A DNA stretch of 35,474 bases from Iodobacter sp. BJB302. GTDB taxonomy: Bacteria > Pseudomonadota > Gammaproteobacteria > Burkholderiales > Chitinibacteraceae. The stretch covers positions 1-35,474 of the forward strand of contig NZ_PDZG01000049.1 of NCBI RefSeq assembly GCF_002735645.1, in the 5' to 3' direction. Positions 8,060 to 16,350 of this stretch are shown one piece after another. The notes below the pieces were generated by a model, which was given only the letters and a program-made list of their open reading frames with translations, ran no database searches and was not told the origin of the DNA. The stretch's first letter is position 1. Each line of letters opens with the position of its first letter. The position numbers and the translations under genes were made by a program.

Positions 8060-8077
8060 AAAAAAAAGCTTTTTTTT
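8060..8077. promoter_or_regulatory. A8-GC-T8 perfect palindrome upstream of the radical SAM gene
   Basis: An 18-bp perfect palindrome of eight A, GC and eight T, 55 bp before the ATG at 8133. A-tracts of this kind bend DNA, so it may form part of the promoter architecture. It would also make a very short hairpin. A second hairpin (GGCTCT/AGAGCC, 8021-8039) lies just before it. Confidence 0.35.
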
Positions 8078-8132
8078 GATTGGCAATGCCTAAATCTGCG
8101 ACAATGCGCGATTAGTATTGCTCATCAAAGCC

Positions 8133-10295
8133 ATGAATCCCGCTCCTACTGCTATTTCTGTTCTGCCCGCTGGTGTTTTCCCCCGCAAACCCGCCCCCTT
8201 CCTGCCTATGAGTCGTGCCGAGATGGACGTACTTGGCTGGGACGAGTGCGACATTATTCTGGTTACGGGCGACGCCTATATCGATCACCCCAGCTTTGGC
8301 ATGGCCTTAATTGGCCGCCTGCTGGAAGCACAGGGGCTGCGGGTCGGGATTATCTGCCAACCAGACTGGTTGTCCGCTAACGAATTTAAAGCGCTAGGCA
8401 AGCCACGGCTGTTTTTTGGCGTGACTGCGGGCAATATGGATTCGATGATTAACCGCTATACCGCAGATAAAAAGCCACGCTCTGACGATGCGTATACCGC
8501 AGGCGGCATGGGCGGTAAGCGGCCTGATCGCGCCGTTACCGTTTATTCGCAGCGCTGCCGTGAGGCTTATCCAGGCGTGCAGATTATGATTGGCGGGATT
8601 GAAGCGAGCTTGCGCCGGATTGCTCAGTACGATTACTGGAGCGATAAAGTGCGCCAATCGGCGCTGATTTACTCCAAGGCCGATATTCTCTTATTTGGTA
8701 ATGCCGAACGTGCCTTAGTGGAAGTCGCCCAGCGCGCCGCTGCGGGCGAAAAACTTAAAGATATGAAGGATATTCGCGGCACAGCGTTTATGAGCCCACA
8801 GGGCTGGCTGCCCGATGGCTGGGTGGAGCTGGATTCCACCACCGTGGACACCCCAGGCCGCATCGATAGGCATATCAGCCCCTATGAAATGCTGCCGGAA
8901 AATACCGAAAAAGACGTCACTCCGCCTAGCGACACCAAGGCCATACGCCTGATTAGCAAGGCCGAACGCATCGCCGCTAAGCAGGCCGACCGGCAGCACA
9001 CAGTGATCCGCATTCCGGCTTATGAAGCGGTGGCTTTTGACCCTGTGCTCTATGCCCACGCCAGCCGCACCCTGCATTTAGAATCTAACCCCGGCAATGC
9101 ACGGGCAATGGTGCAGCAGCACGGCTCGCGCGATGTGTGGATTAACCCGCCACCGATTCCGCTGACCACACCCGAGATGGATTATATTTTTGGCCAGCAT
9201 TACGCCCGTAATCCGCACCCAAGCTATGGCAAAGCGCATATTCCGGCTTGGGAAATGATTCGCTTCTCCATCAATATCATGCGTGGCTGTTTTGGCGGCT
9301 GTACTTTCTGCTCGATTACCGAGCACGAAGGCCGGATTATCCAAAGCCGCTCGGAAGAATCTATCCTGCAAGAAATCGTCGATATCCGCGATAAAACCAA
9401 AGGTTTTACCGGGCATATTTCTGATCTGGGTGGCCCGACCGCCAATATGTATCGCCTGTCGTGCAAAGACCCGAAAATTGAATCATCCTGCAGGCGCTTA
9501 AGCTGCGTTTATCCCGGCATTTGCGAAAACCTCAATACCGATCACGCGCCGCTGATTCAGCTGTACAAAAAAGCCCGCAAGATTGATGGCGTAAAGCGCA
9601 TCACCATTGGCTCTGGCGTGCGCTACGATATTGCGGTGGAATCGCCTGAATATGTGAAAGAGCTGGCCACCCACCACGTATCGGGCTATTTAAAGATTGC
9701 CCCGGAGCACACCGAAGAAGGGCCTTTATCCAAGATGATGAAGCCCGGCATCGGCACGTTTGAGCGCTTTCGCGAGATGTTTGATTATTACTCTGAGCAA
9801 GCGGGCAAAAAGCAGAGTCTTATCCCCTACTTTATTGCCGCCCACCCCGGCACCAGCGATGAAGATATGCTGAACCTTGCGCTGTGGCTGAAGAAAAACG
9901 ACTTCCAGCCTGATCAGGTGCAGGCCTTTACGCCTACGCCAATGGCAATGGCCACTACGATGTGGCACACCCGCCGCAATCCTTTAAGAAAGCTGGCACG
10001 TAGCTCAGAGAAAGTCGATGTAATCCGCGACGGCCATCGCCGCAAGGTTCATAAAGCCTTCTTGCGCTATCACGATTCAGATAACTGGCCTATCCTGCGC
10101 GAAGCACTGATCGCCATGGGCCGCGCAGATTTGATTGGTAACACACCAAGACATCTGATCCCTGCACAGCAGCCTGGCGAAAAGTTTGTGCACGAAAAAA
10201 ACAACGTCGTGGTTCGCCGCACAGATAAACCTAAGGGCAAAAAAACCTTTGGCCGTAGCCGCGATGCAGCGGCTCAGGGCACTAAAAAACGGTAA
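8133..10295 (+). CDS. ygiQ: YgiQ family radical SAM protein
   Basis: A 720-residue UPF0313/YgiQ protein, the usual length for the family. The [4Fe-4S] cluster site is C386-x3-C390-x2-C393 ([11 protein letters not shown]), with the radical SAM barrel following to about residue 600. The N-terminal third carries the family-specific B12-binding-like fold. The C-terminus is basic ([12 protein letters not shown]...KKR). The reaction is unknown. A TTG at 8118 opens the frame, but the ATG at 8133 starts the conserved sequence [12 protein letters not shown]. It is a monocistronic unit or heads a unit with slyX, 123 bp downstream. Confidence 0.95.
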   Translation: MNPAPTAISVLPAGVFPRKPAPFLPMSRAEMDVLGWDECDIILVTGDAYIDHPSFGMALIGRLLEAQGLRVGIICQPDWLSANEFKALGKPRLFFGVTAGNMDSMINRYTADKKPRSDDAYTAGGMGGKRPDRAVTVYSQRCREAYPGVQIMIGGIEASLRRIAQYDYWSDKVRQSALIYSKADILLFGNAERALVEVAQRAAAGEKLKDMKDIRGTAFMSPQGWLPDGWVELDSTTVDTPGRIDRHISPYEMLPENTEKDVTPPSDTKAIRLISKAERIAAKQADRQHTVIRIPAYEAVAFDPVLYAHASRTLHLESNPGNARAMVQQHGSRDVWINPPPIPLTTPEMDYIFGQHYARNPHPSYGKAHIPAWEMIRFSINIMRGCFGGCTFCSITEHEGRIIQSRSEESILQEIVDIRDKTKGFTGHISDLGGPTANMYRLSCKDPKIESSCRRLSCVYPGICENLNTDHAPLIQLYKKARKIDGVKRITIGSGVRYDIAVESPEYVKELATHHVSGYLKIAPEHTEEGPLSKMMKPGIGTFERFREMFDYYSEQAGKKQSLIPYFIAAHPGTSDEDMLNLALWLKKNDFQPDQVQAFTPTPMAMATTMWHTRRNPLRKLARSSEKVDVIRDGHRRKVHKAFLRYHDSDNWPILREALIAMGRADLIGNTPRHLIPAQQPGEKFVHEKNNVVVRRTDKPKGKKTFGRSRDAAAQGTKKR

Positions 10296-10418
10296 AGAAA
10301 CCCCTGTATACAGAACATAAAAGCCGCCCACGGGAAAAACCTAATCAGACGCTTTAGTTTGAAAGGTTTTTTTTCTGTGAGCTTTGTGTCTGCAGAAATT
10401 TATGCCAGAGAGAAGAAT

Positions 10419-10619
10419 ATGAACTTAGAAAGCCGTATTACCGAGCTGGAAATCAAGCTGGCGCTGCAAGATGAGCTATTAGAAGAATTAAACCGCATCG
10501 TAGCCACTCAGCAGCAGCAGATGGATCAGGTAGTGAACGAGTTACGCTGGCTGCAGCAGCAAGAACCCAGTGGCCCGGCGCAAAAATCCTTATTTGATGA
10601 AGTACCACCGCATTATTAA
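10419..10619 (+). CDS. slyX: SlyX family protein
   Basis: A 66-residue, almost entirely coiled-coil protein (residues 1-48: ESRITELEIKLALQDELLEE and on) with the typical C-terminal motif SLFDEVPPHY, which resembles the SlyX ending PPPHY. Function is unknown in all bacteria. The ATG at 10419 is preceded by GAGAGAAG. The frame extends upstream to a TTG at 10359, but that part is not SlyX-like. It is followed by a strong bidirectional terminator. Confidence 0.92.
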   Translation: MNLESRITELEIKLALQDELLEELNRIVATQQQQMDQVVNELRWLQQQEPSGPAQKSLFDEVPPHY

Positions 10620-10631
10620 ATTTCAGCCAAT

Positions 10632-10680
10632 AAAAAAAAGGGCATATGAAGCACGATTAGCGCTTCATATGCCCTTTTTT
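10632..10680. terminator. Bidirectional intrinsic terminator
   Basis: Perfect 13-bp arms, GGGCATATGAAGC (10640-10652) and GCTTCATATGCCC (10662-10674), with a 9-nt loop. The stem is flanked by an A8 run on the left and T6 on the right. It serves slyX on the plus strand and the marC-like gene on the minus strand. Confidence 0.93.
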
Positions 10681-10693
10681 ATGCTTCAAACTT

Positions 10694-11392
10694 TTAAGCA
10701 GGCTTTAAGTAATGCACCAGCAGCTCGCCAAACAGCACACTAAAACCATCCCAGAAAATCTGGATACCAATACACATTAAAATAAACGCCGATAAACGCA
10801 GAAAAATAATCGAGCCCGTGCTGCCCAATAGCTTAAGCAGTCGCTCTGCATGGCGGTAACACAGATACAAAGAGTAAGAAGTAATTGCCACAGCGGTCAG
10901 GCTGGCTAAAGGCATAGAAAACTTCTGCAGGCCCGGGCCGTTAAAACCAGCCCCCAGAGCAATCGCTACCGTAATCGAGCCTGGGCCTACCGTAATCGGA
11001 AAGGTCAGCGGATAAAAGGCGCGCTCGCGTAATTCTTCATTACTTGGGCGGGTGGCCCCTACCTGCAGCATGCCTGCAGACTTATGGCTGTCATCACCCG
11101 AGCTCATCAATTGCCAGCCCGCCGTCGCCACCAGCAAGCCACCGCCGATACGCACAATAGGCAGTGACACACCAAAAAACTCCAGCACATAGCTACCAAT
11201 AAACATGCTGATCAGCAGCAAAATAAAACTATAAATCCCCACCCGCCGCGCCAGAATCGTCCGCTCCTGCGAGTTGTAATCCGCTGTCATAGTTAAGAAT
11301 ATCGGCGCATGGCCCGGCGGATTTAAAATGGGCATTAAAGCGCCAAAAACCAACAGCATATTGCCAAAAAATACGGTTAAGGTTTGCAGCAT
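10694..11392 (-). CDS. MarC family integral membrane protein
   Basis: A 232-residue inner-membrane protein with six hydrophobic segments. It has the family signature positions LNPPGHAPIF (23-32; usually NPIG) and FYPLTFPITVGPGSITVAI (about 126-144). MarC/UPF0056 proteins were once linked to multiple antibiotic resistance but have no proven function; some archaeal members transport neutral amino acids. The next gene (YqfB) lies 82 bp upstream on the same strand, so co-transcription is possible. Only a weak ribosome site is seen. Confidence 0.9.
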   Translation of the reverse strand: MLQTLTVFFGNMLLVFGALMPILNPPGHAPIFLTMTADYNSQERTILARRVGIYSFILLLISMFIGSYVLEFFGVSLPIVRIGGGLLVATAGWQLMSSGDDSHKSAGMLQVGATRPSNEELRERAFYPLTFPITVGPGSITVAIALGAGFNGPGLQKFSMPLASLTAVAITSYSLYLCYRHAERLLKLLGSTGSIIFLRLSAFILMCIGIQIFWDGFSVLFGELLVHYLKPA

Positions 11393-11474
11393 CTTGATTA
11401 AAACCTTGCAATAAACAGCAATGAAAATGGCATTTTAAACGAAGAAAAATATAAAAAATGCCAAAGTATTATGG

Positions 11475-11783
11475 TTACTTTACCAATTCAAAATGAATCA
11501 CATAAAAATGATCCTGCCCCGGATAAATTTCTTTAATAAGCTGCTTCAATTCTGACAGGCCCATATTCTCCTGTGCGGCATGCAAGGGGGTTAAATCCGC
11601 CCAATCTGTCTGCGTTACCGACAAAACCCGCACACGGCAAAACCACAGCCCCTCTTCCAAAGTGCTGACTTCCAGAATATCACCCGCCTGCACATTCGCT
11701 TCGCTGGTATCACGAATGGTGATGGTTTTGCGCTCGGCAAGAATATCGTCAACAAAGCGCTTAAAAAAAGTAATCTTCTGCAT
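11475..11783 (-). CDS. yqfB: N4-acetylcytidine amidohydrolase (YqfB, ASCH domain)
   Basis: A 102-residue ASCH-fold enzyme that hydrolyses N4-acetylcytidine to cytidine and acetate (EC 3.5.1.135), an RNA-nucleoside salvage step. It aligns end-to-end without gaps in the core to E. coli YqfB as I remember it: ITFFKRFVDDILAERKTIT, then AQENMGLSELK and IYPGQDHFYVI. The catalytic residues reported for E. coli (K21, T24, E74) correspond to K19, T22 and E72 here. It is cytosolic. The gene lies on the minus strand upstream of the marC-like gene. Confidence 0.92.
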   Translation of the reverse strand: MQKITFFKRFVDDILAERKTITIRDTSEANVQAGDILEVSTLEEGLWFCRVRVLSVTQTDWADLTPLHAAQENMGLSELKQLIKEIYPGQDHFYVIHFELVK

Positions 11784-11938
11784 ACCATTCTTCCCTGGAA
11801 ATCTGAACTACAAGCTATAAGCAAGAATAAAAACACACGGCAAGGCCGTTATATAAAGAAAAAACATCAAACTACTTTTTGATCAAAGGCTTATAAACAG
11901 CCACCTTAGCGATGCCATGTAGATAATCACATAAAAGT

Positions 11939-11986
11939 GTAGTTGTACTACTTGAATTTACGCTATAAAATTCGTAGTAATACTAC
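11939..11986 (+). promoter_or_regulatory. Twin palindromic operators GTAGT-N3-ACTAC on a promoter
   Basis: Two palindromes with identical arms, GTAGTtgtACTAC at 11939-11951 and GTAGTaatACTAC at 11974-11986, have centres 35 bp apart. Between and under them a sigma70-like promoter can be read: TTGTAC (11943-11948), 17 bp, TAAAAT (11966-11971). The first site covers the -35 box and the second the likely start of transcription. This is the geometry of a repressor with two operators. The regulator is not identifiable here. Confidence 0.55.
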
Positions 11987-12004
11987 ATGCATAAGAGATA
12001 CACC

Positions 12005-12220
12005 ATGATCAGCCTGTTAGCCAGCCTTTATCACTTTTTCTTTTCTGCATCACAGAATATTGCCATTAACACCCGTGTAAACCGCATCGCAACAATTGAT
12101 GGCTCAGAAAAAATTGACGGGCTGGTTATGAAAGTTGAGGGTGGCCGTGCTCGTGTATGCTGGAACAAGGGCGAAAAAACCCAGGAAGACTTAAGAAACC
12201 TGGTTACCATTGTCGACTGA
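12005..12220 (+). CDS. Small hypothetical protein (71 aa)
   Basis: A 71-residue protein of unknown family. A hydrophobic N-terminus (ISLLASLYHFFFSA, 2-15) could be a membrane anchor or an uncleaved signal. After it comes a compact beta-rich segment (NTRVNRIATIDGSEKIDGLV, then RARVCWNKG) that looks like a small SH3/KOW-type barrel; this is a guess from pattern. The start at 12005 is preferred to the in-frame ATG at 11987, which would be almost at the predicted transcription start. A twin-operator promoter precedes it and a strong terminator follows, so it is a tightly controlled monocistron. Confidence 0.7.
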   Translation: MISLLASLYHFFFSASQNIAINTRVNRIATIDGSEKIDGLVMKVEGGRARVCWNKGEKTQEDLRNLVTIVD

Positions 12221-12250
12221 TCAAAGCAGCACAACAATGGACAAATCAAA

Positions 12251-12278
12251 AAAGGCTGACCGGGATCAGCCTTTTTTT
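12251..12278. terminator. Intrinsic terminator, usable on both strands
   Basis: GGCTGA (12254-12259) pairs with TCAGCC (12266-12271), loop of 6, with A6 before and T7 after. It ends the small gene on the plus strand and, with its A-run, the MFS gene (stop at 12277) on the minus strand. Confidence 0.9.
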
Positions 12279-13479
12279 ATGAAACCGCTTTAACCCGCCT
12301 CGCCATCCAGATGGCCAGCAAGCCAAATACACAGCTTAAATAGCCTACCCAATCAAAATTAATAATTCTGCCACTGCTGCTTTGCGTCATGATCGTGCCA
12401 GCCAAAAGTGCGGCCACACCCGAGGCAAAGTTTTGCGTTGCTGAATTAAACGCCATTAAACGCCCGCGCATTTGCGGCGCGGTGGCCCCTGTAACCATTG
12501 CCGTAGCAGGAATAAACCGCCCGCTCACAAAAACAAAAAATAGTGTGGAAAACAAAAGCTGCCATGCCAGCGCTAAAGCAAATGTTTGCGTAACCAGAAT
12601 CAGCGGTACAAAACTTGCGATAACCAAATAGCCAAGAATACGTGTGGGCGAATAGCGATCAATCAATCCGCCTATAAACGGCCTTGAAAATAAAGTAGCC
12701 ACGCCGCCCAATAAATACATATAAACCAGCTCATGCGTCGTTAAGCCGGAATTACTGACCATGGTGGATGCGATATAGGGAATCACACAAAAACCCGATA
12801 AAGTCAGCATGGCCGTTACACCGCAGGCCCACCAGTGATTAATATCAGCAAACAACTCTTTATATCCGGCAAGCAAACCCTGGGGAGCCTTTGTTAAATG
12901 GCCTTTAACGGCGGGCAGTAAATACCAGACACCGATCCATACCAGAACACACATCGCCGACAGCGCCACAAAAGGCATGCGCCAGTTAGAATGTGCCGCA
13001 ATAAATAAGCCCAGCGGCACGCCCGCCACGGCAGATAAAGAAAAGCCCAGCATCACCCAGCTCATTGCCCAGCCCCGGCGCTCTGGCGGAATTAAATCCC
13101 CCACAATGGCAAAAATAATCGAGCCAATCACTCCGCCAAAAATACCTGCCAGGCCACGGGCCGCTAATAAGCTATAAAAGCCCGTCGCCGCCGAGCATGC
13201 CATCGTTGCCAGCACCAGGCCTGCATAACACACCAGCAAAGCCTGCCGCCGGTCAAAGCGATCTGCTAAAGATGCCGCCAATAATGAGGCCACGCCTGCT
13301 GCCAGCGAATACGCTGAAACTAAAAACCCAAACCGTGCCGTATCAATATGCATCTCGCGCATTAAATCGGGGGCAAGCGGCATCAGAATCATAAAATCTG
13401 CGATAGAGGTAAACATCACCAGCATTAAGACCAGAAGCATGGCCTGTGTACGGCGTTCCGGATTAAGCGATTTCAGCAT
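12277..13479 (-). CDS. MFS transporter (DHA1-like drug/metabolite exporter)
   Basis: A 400-residue 12-TM major facilitator. Motif A is recognisable between TM2 and TM3 (SLADRFDRRQALL), and its counterpart in the second half reads GGLIDRYSPTRIL. TM1 starts at about residue 14 (MLLVLMLVMFTSIADFMI). The ATG at 13479, preceded by AGGAAG, gives the normal family length; the frame continues 38 codons upstream without homology. It resembles AraJ/arabinose-efflux-like members; the substrate is unknown. It is divergent from the hypothetical gene at 13636. Confidence 0.9.
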   Translation of the reverse strand: MLKSLNPERRTQAMLLVLMLVMFTSIADFMILMPLAPDLMREMHIDTARFGFLVSAYSLAAGVASLLAASLADRFDRRQALLVCYAGLVLATMACSAATGFYSLLAARGLAGIFGGVIGSIIFAIVGDLIPPERRGWAMSWVMLGFSLSAVAGVPLGLFIAAHSNWRMPFVALSAMCVLVWIGVWYLLPAVKGHLTKAPQGLLAGYKELFADINHWWACGVTAMLTLSGFCVIPYIASTMVSNSGLTTHELVYMYLLGGVATLFSRPFIGGLIDRYSPTRILGYLVIASFVPLILVTQTFALALAWQLLFSTLFFVFVSGRFIPATAMVTGATAPQMRGRLMAFNSATQNFASGVAALLAGTIMTQSSSGRIINFDWVGYLSCVFGLLAIWMARRVKAVS

Positions 13480-13635
13480 GCAAAGCTTCCTAAAAATAGA
13501 GCGGAGTACTGGCCGGCCATTCCAGCAGGCAGATTTCAGCCTGAATGGGAAAAAAATACTTTGAAGGGCATGCTGCCCCTCAAGAAAAACCAAAACTCAG
13601 CCGATAAGTAATAAACAACTTTTGAGCACCTGGCC

Positions 13636-14349
13636 ATGAACCCGCTCTCTCTGCTGAATAATCGCACAATCCCGAATCCTTATGCGTCTTCCGCAGAAAG
13701 CAGCGTCGCCCGCACGCAGGCCAATAAACCTGAAACCACAGTACAAAAAAGCAGCGATGCGCTGGCAAGCCGTGCCGAAGATTTAGGCAAAGCTACCACC
13801 GATTTAGCACAAAATTTAATGCAAGGTTTTGCCCAACAACTCTTTGGCGACGCCGCCAAAGGCATGACTTTTCAGTTTGATCAGGCCCAGTTAAGCAGCT
13901 CATCCAACTTTGCCGCTGCAGCTCAGCAAAGCACTAACGGTGCCGCAGCGGGCTTCAGGCTGGAAGACGCCAGCCACTTTAATGGTAAGGGTAAGCTATT
14001 TACCGCCGATGGCCGCCAGTTTGATTTTGAGATTGACGTTCGTTATCAATCCATTATTGAAGGGGCCAGCGCCAGCAGCTTCCAGCCTGCCGCCGAAACT
14101 AAGCCCACAAATACCCCCGCAGGCAATCTGAACACACAATTTGCAGACACCGCAGAAAACCTGTTGAAACGCTTAAGCAGCGTGCCTGAGCGCCAGCCAT
14201 TTCAATTGCTCAAGCAGGGAGAAGATGGCAAATCACTGCTAAAGCTTCTGGGCGATATGAGCTTGCAACTGCTCAACCTTCCCGGCGGGCCTCGTTATCT
14301 GGATTTAAGCCAGGACGGTACAAAGCCAGGCTTTCAGGAACAGGCTTAA
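13636..14349 (+). CDS. Hypothetical protein (237 aa), low-complexity with one compact domain
   Basis: I do not recognise a family. Residues 1-110 are rich in Ser, Ala, Gln and Asn, including two helical stretches (ASRAEDLGKATTDLAQNLMQ, about 44-63), and have no signal peptide. A central piece, GKGKLFTADGRQFDFEIDVR (117-136), looks like two or three beta strands of a conserved domain. A Pro/Thr-rich linker follows, then a helical part, ending GGPRYLDLSQDG. This composition is reminiscent of flagellar hook-length or secreted-substrate-like proteins, but that is only an impression. It is divergent from the MFS gene and convergent with the LysR gene at 14357. Confidence 0.72.
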   Translation: MNPLSLLNNRTIPNPYASSAESSVARTQANKPETTVQKSSDALASRAEDLGKATTDLAQNLMQGFAQQLFGDAAKGMTFQFDQAQLSSSSNFAAAAQQSTNGAAAGFRLEDASHFNGKGKLFTADGRQFDFEIDVRYQSIIEGASASSFQPAAETKPTNTPAGNLNTQFADTAENLLKRLSSVPERQPFQLLKQGEDGKSLLKLLGDMSLQLLNLPGGPRYLDLSQDGTKPGFQEQA

Positions 14350-14356
14350 TACAAAA

Positions 14357-15268
14357 CTATTGCAAAAACTGATCCCAGCCTGGCTTGCTGCCAAAGCGCC
14401 CGGCCAGAAAATCTAAAAGGCTGCGCAAAATATTGGGCATATGCCGTCTTGAGGTATACAGCCCATAAATCCCCAGCTCATCGGACTGATAATCAGGCAG
14501 TAAATGAACCAGCTCACCCGATTCTATATAGGGTGCCGCGCTGAATGTGGGCTGGTGGGCAATGCCCGCCCCAGCCAAAGCCGCTTGTAAAATTACATTT
14601 GCGTCATTCGCGCTAATCGCCCCGGTCACATTCACCAAAAAAGGCTCGCCATTTTTAGTAAAGCGCCAGCCATTTCTGCCAAAAAATGCATGGCTTAAGC
14701 ACTGGTGCTGCAATAAGTCTTCCGGGTGCAGGGGCGTGCCGTGCTTTGCCAGATAGGCCGGTGTGGCACATACAACAGACCTGCAAATGCTTAATTTTCT
14801 GGCGATCAGATTGGGATCAACATCGTTGGTAATCCGAATCGCTAAATCAATCCGCTCCTCGACCAGATTGATGCTTCTGTCACCCACAATCAGCTCGACC
14901 TGGGTATCCGGGTACTGTGCAACAAAAGCCGCAGCAGCCGCCGCTAAATGCGATTGAGCAAAGGAATTGCTGCTTGCCACACGAATCAAACCATGTGGCG
15001 CCGCGTTCAGATTATGCGTGATTCCCTGCACATCATCGGCCAGCTCCAGCATTTGCCTGCATCGCGGCAAAGCATCCTGTCCTGCACTGCTCAGGCCTGT
15101 GCTGCGGGTGGACCGGTGCAATAATCTCACCCCCAGCCATGCTTCCAGCTCGGCCAGATAGCGGGAAACCATAGCCCGCGACATATCCAGCTTATCTGCC
15201 GCAGCAGTTAAGCTGCCCTGATCCACAACCTCAATAAACACCCGCATTGCGGTCAGCCTGTCCATCAT
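14357..15268 (-). CDS. LysR-family transcriptional regulator
   Basis: A 303-residue regulator. The HTH is at about 8-65 (MRVFIEVVDQGSLTAAADKL, then MSRAMVSRYLAELEAWLGVR), and the effector domain follows from about 93. The subgroup with a ...RLLHRSTR... wing often controls a divergent gene. It is divergent from the periplasmic metallo-hydrolase at 15419, its probable target. The tandem ATGATG at 15268-15263 is the likely start. The strong Shine-Dalgarno (AAAAGGAG, 15296-15289) instead serves a five-codon reading frame whose TGA overlaps the ATGATG, so translation is probably coupled to it. The frame is open to 15370 but the upstream part is not LysR-like. Confidence 0.9.
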   Translation of the reverse strand: MMDRLTAMRVFIEVVDQGSLTAAADKLDMSRAMVSRYLAELEAWLGVRLLHRSTRSTGLSSAGQDALPRCRQMLELADDVQGITHNLNAAPHGLIRVASSNSFAQSHLAAAAAAFVAQYPDTQVELIVGDRSINLVEERIDLAIRITNDVDPNLIARKLSICRSVVCATPAYLAKHGTPLHPEDLLQHQCLSHAFFGRNGWRFTKNGEPFLVNVTGAISANDANVILQAALAGAGIAHQPTFSAAPYIESGELVHLLPDYQSDELGIYGLYTSRRHMPNILRSLLDFLAGRFGSKPGWDQFLQ

Positions 15269-15282
15269 CCTGGTAACAGCAT
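15265..15282 (-). CDS. Five-codon leader ORF overlapping the LysR start
   Basis: ATG CTG TTA CCA GGA TGA (peptide MLLPG). It sits exactly 6 nt after a near-perfect Shine-Dalgarno (AAAAGGAG), and its stop overlaps the tandem ATGATG of the LysR gene. A ribosome ending here could restart directly on the regulator. No experimental support; short frames arise by chance, but the ribosome site is unusually good and the LysR start has none of its own. Confidence 0.4.
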   Translation of the reverse strand: MLLPG

Positions 15283-15418
15283 GCGCTGCTCCTTTTGCAG
15301 ATCCATCATCTGCTCGAATTATGCAACAAACTAACGCCTGATTTGGGGTTTTTCTGTGCGCGGTATACAACTAATCTAGCGTCCATTGCAAAACCAAACA
15401 CATTCAAGGAAACAAATC

Positions 15419-16297
15419 ATGCTTAAACCTGCTGCTGTTTTATCCACACTTGCTCTGTCTTTTGGCCTGATCGCCGCTGCTCAGGCCGCTGAAGCGCCTT
15501 TAAAACTTGAAGTTTATGCAAACCCTGATCCAAGCACCTTTGGCGTGGCCTCGACCCTGGTAACAGGTAAGACAGAAGCCATCCTGATTGATGCACAATT
15601 TACCCTTGCTGATGCCCACCGTGTTGTTGCCAATATTCTGGCCAGCGGCAAGAAACTAACCACTGTGTATATCAGCCACGGTGACCCTGATTATTACTTC
15701 GGCCTTGAAGTGATTACCCAGGCTTTCCCTGGCGTAAAAATTGTAGCCAGCGCACCTACAGTGGCTCATATCAAGCAAACGCTGCCAAAGAAAATGGCTT
15801 ACTGGGGCCCGATCTTAGGGACAAACGCTCCTAAGCACCCGGTTGTTCCTGCACTGTTATCAGGCAACACTCTGACTGTGGATGGCGAGAAATTAGAAGT
15901 AGTTGGTCTGGATGGCGATAACGCAGAGCACAGCTTTGTATGGATTCCATCGATCAAAACCATCGCTGGCGGCGTATCTGTATTTGGTAACTTCCACCTG
16001 TGGACTGCGGACGATGCATCTGTATCCAAGCGCGCACAATGGTTGAAAGTGATCGATAAAATGGAAAACCTGAAGCCTGAAGTGGTTGTTCCAGGCCACT
16101 TTAAAGCCGGTACAACGTTCACTGTTGAGCATCTGCAATACAACCGTGAATACCTGAAAGCCTACGATCTTGAGCTGGCAAAAGCCAAAGACTCTGCCGC
16201 GCTGATTGCGGCCATGAAAAAACGCTATCCGGATGCTGGCCTTGGCATGGCGCTGGAAATTGGCGCAAAGGTCAACAAAGGCGAAATGAAGTGGTAA
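15419..16297 (+). CDS. Periplasmic metallo-beta-lactamase-fold hydrolase with variant metal motif
   Basis: A 292-residue secreted MBL-fold protein with a Sec signal peptide (1-23, ending AAAQA|AEA). The usual HxHxDH metal-binding motif reads SHGDPDYYFG (H87-G-D89-P-D91-Y92), so the first His and the Asp are kept but the second and third His are Asp and Tyr. Other candidate ligands are H171 (NAEHSF), H193 (GNFHLW) and H227 (VPGHFKAG). This could be a single-metal or Asp-liganded enzyme; the substrate is unknown. The ATG at 15419 has AAGGAAA upstream. It is divergent from the LysR gene ending at 14357. Confidence 0.85.
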   Translation: MLKPAAVLSTLALSFGLIAAAQAAEAPLKLEVYANPDPSTFGVASTLVTGKTEAILIDAQFTLADAHRVVANILASGKKLTTVYISHGDPDYYFGLEVITQAFPGVKIVASAPTVAHIKQTLPKKMAYWGPILGTNAPKHPVVPALLSGNTLTVDGEKLEVVGLDGDNAEHSFVWIPSIKTIAGGVSVFGNFHLWTADDASVSKRAQWLKVIDKMENLKPEVVVPGHFKAGTTFTVEHLQYNREYLKAYDLELAKAKDSAALIAAMKKRYPDAGLGMALEIGAKVNKGEMKW

Positions 16298-16320
16298 GCA
16301 CTCACCTGCTGTAAAACAAA

Positions 16321-16350
16321 AGCCCGGAAATCTTCCGGGCTATTTTATTT
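16321..16350 (+). terminator. Intrinsic terminator after the MBL-fold gene
   Basis: AGCCCGGAA (16321-16329) pairs with TTCCGGGCT (16333-16341) over a 3-nt loop, then ATTTTATTT. It sits 23 bp after the MBL-fold stop and right at the end of the convergent gene at 16349. Confidence 0.9.
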
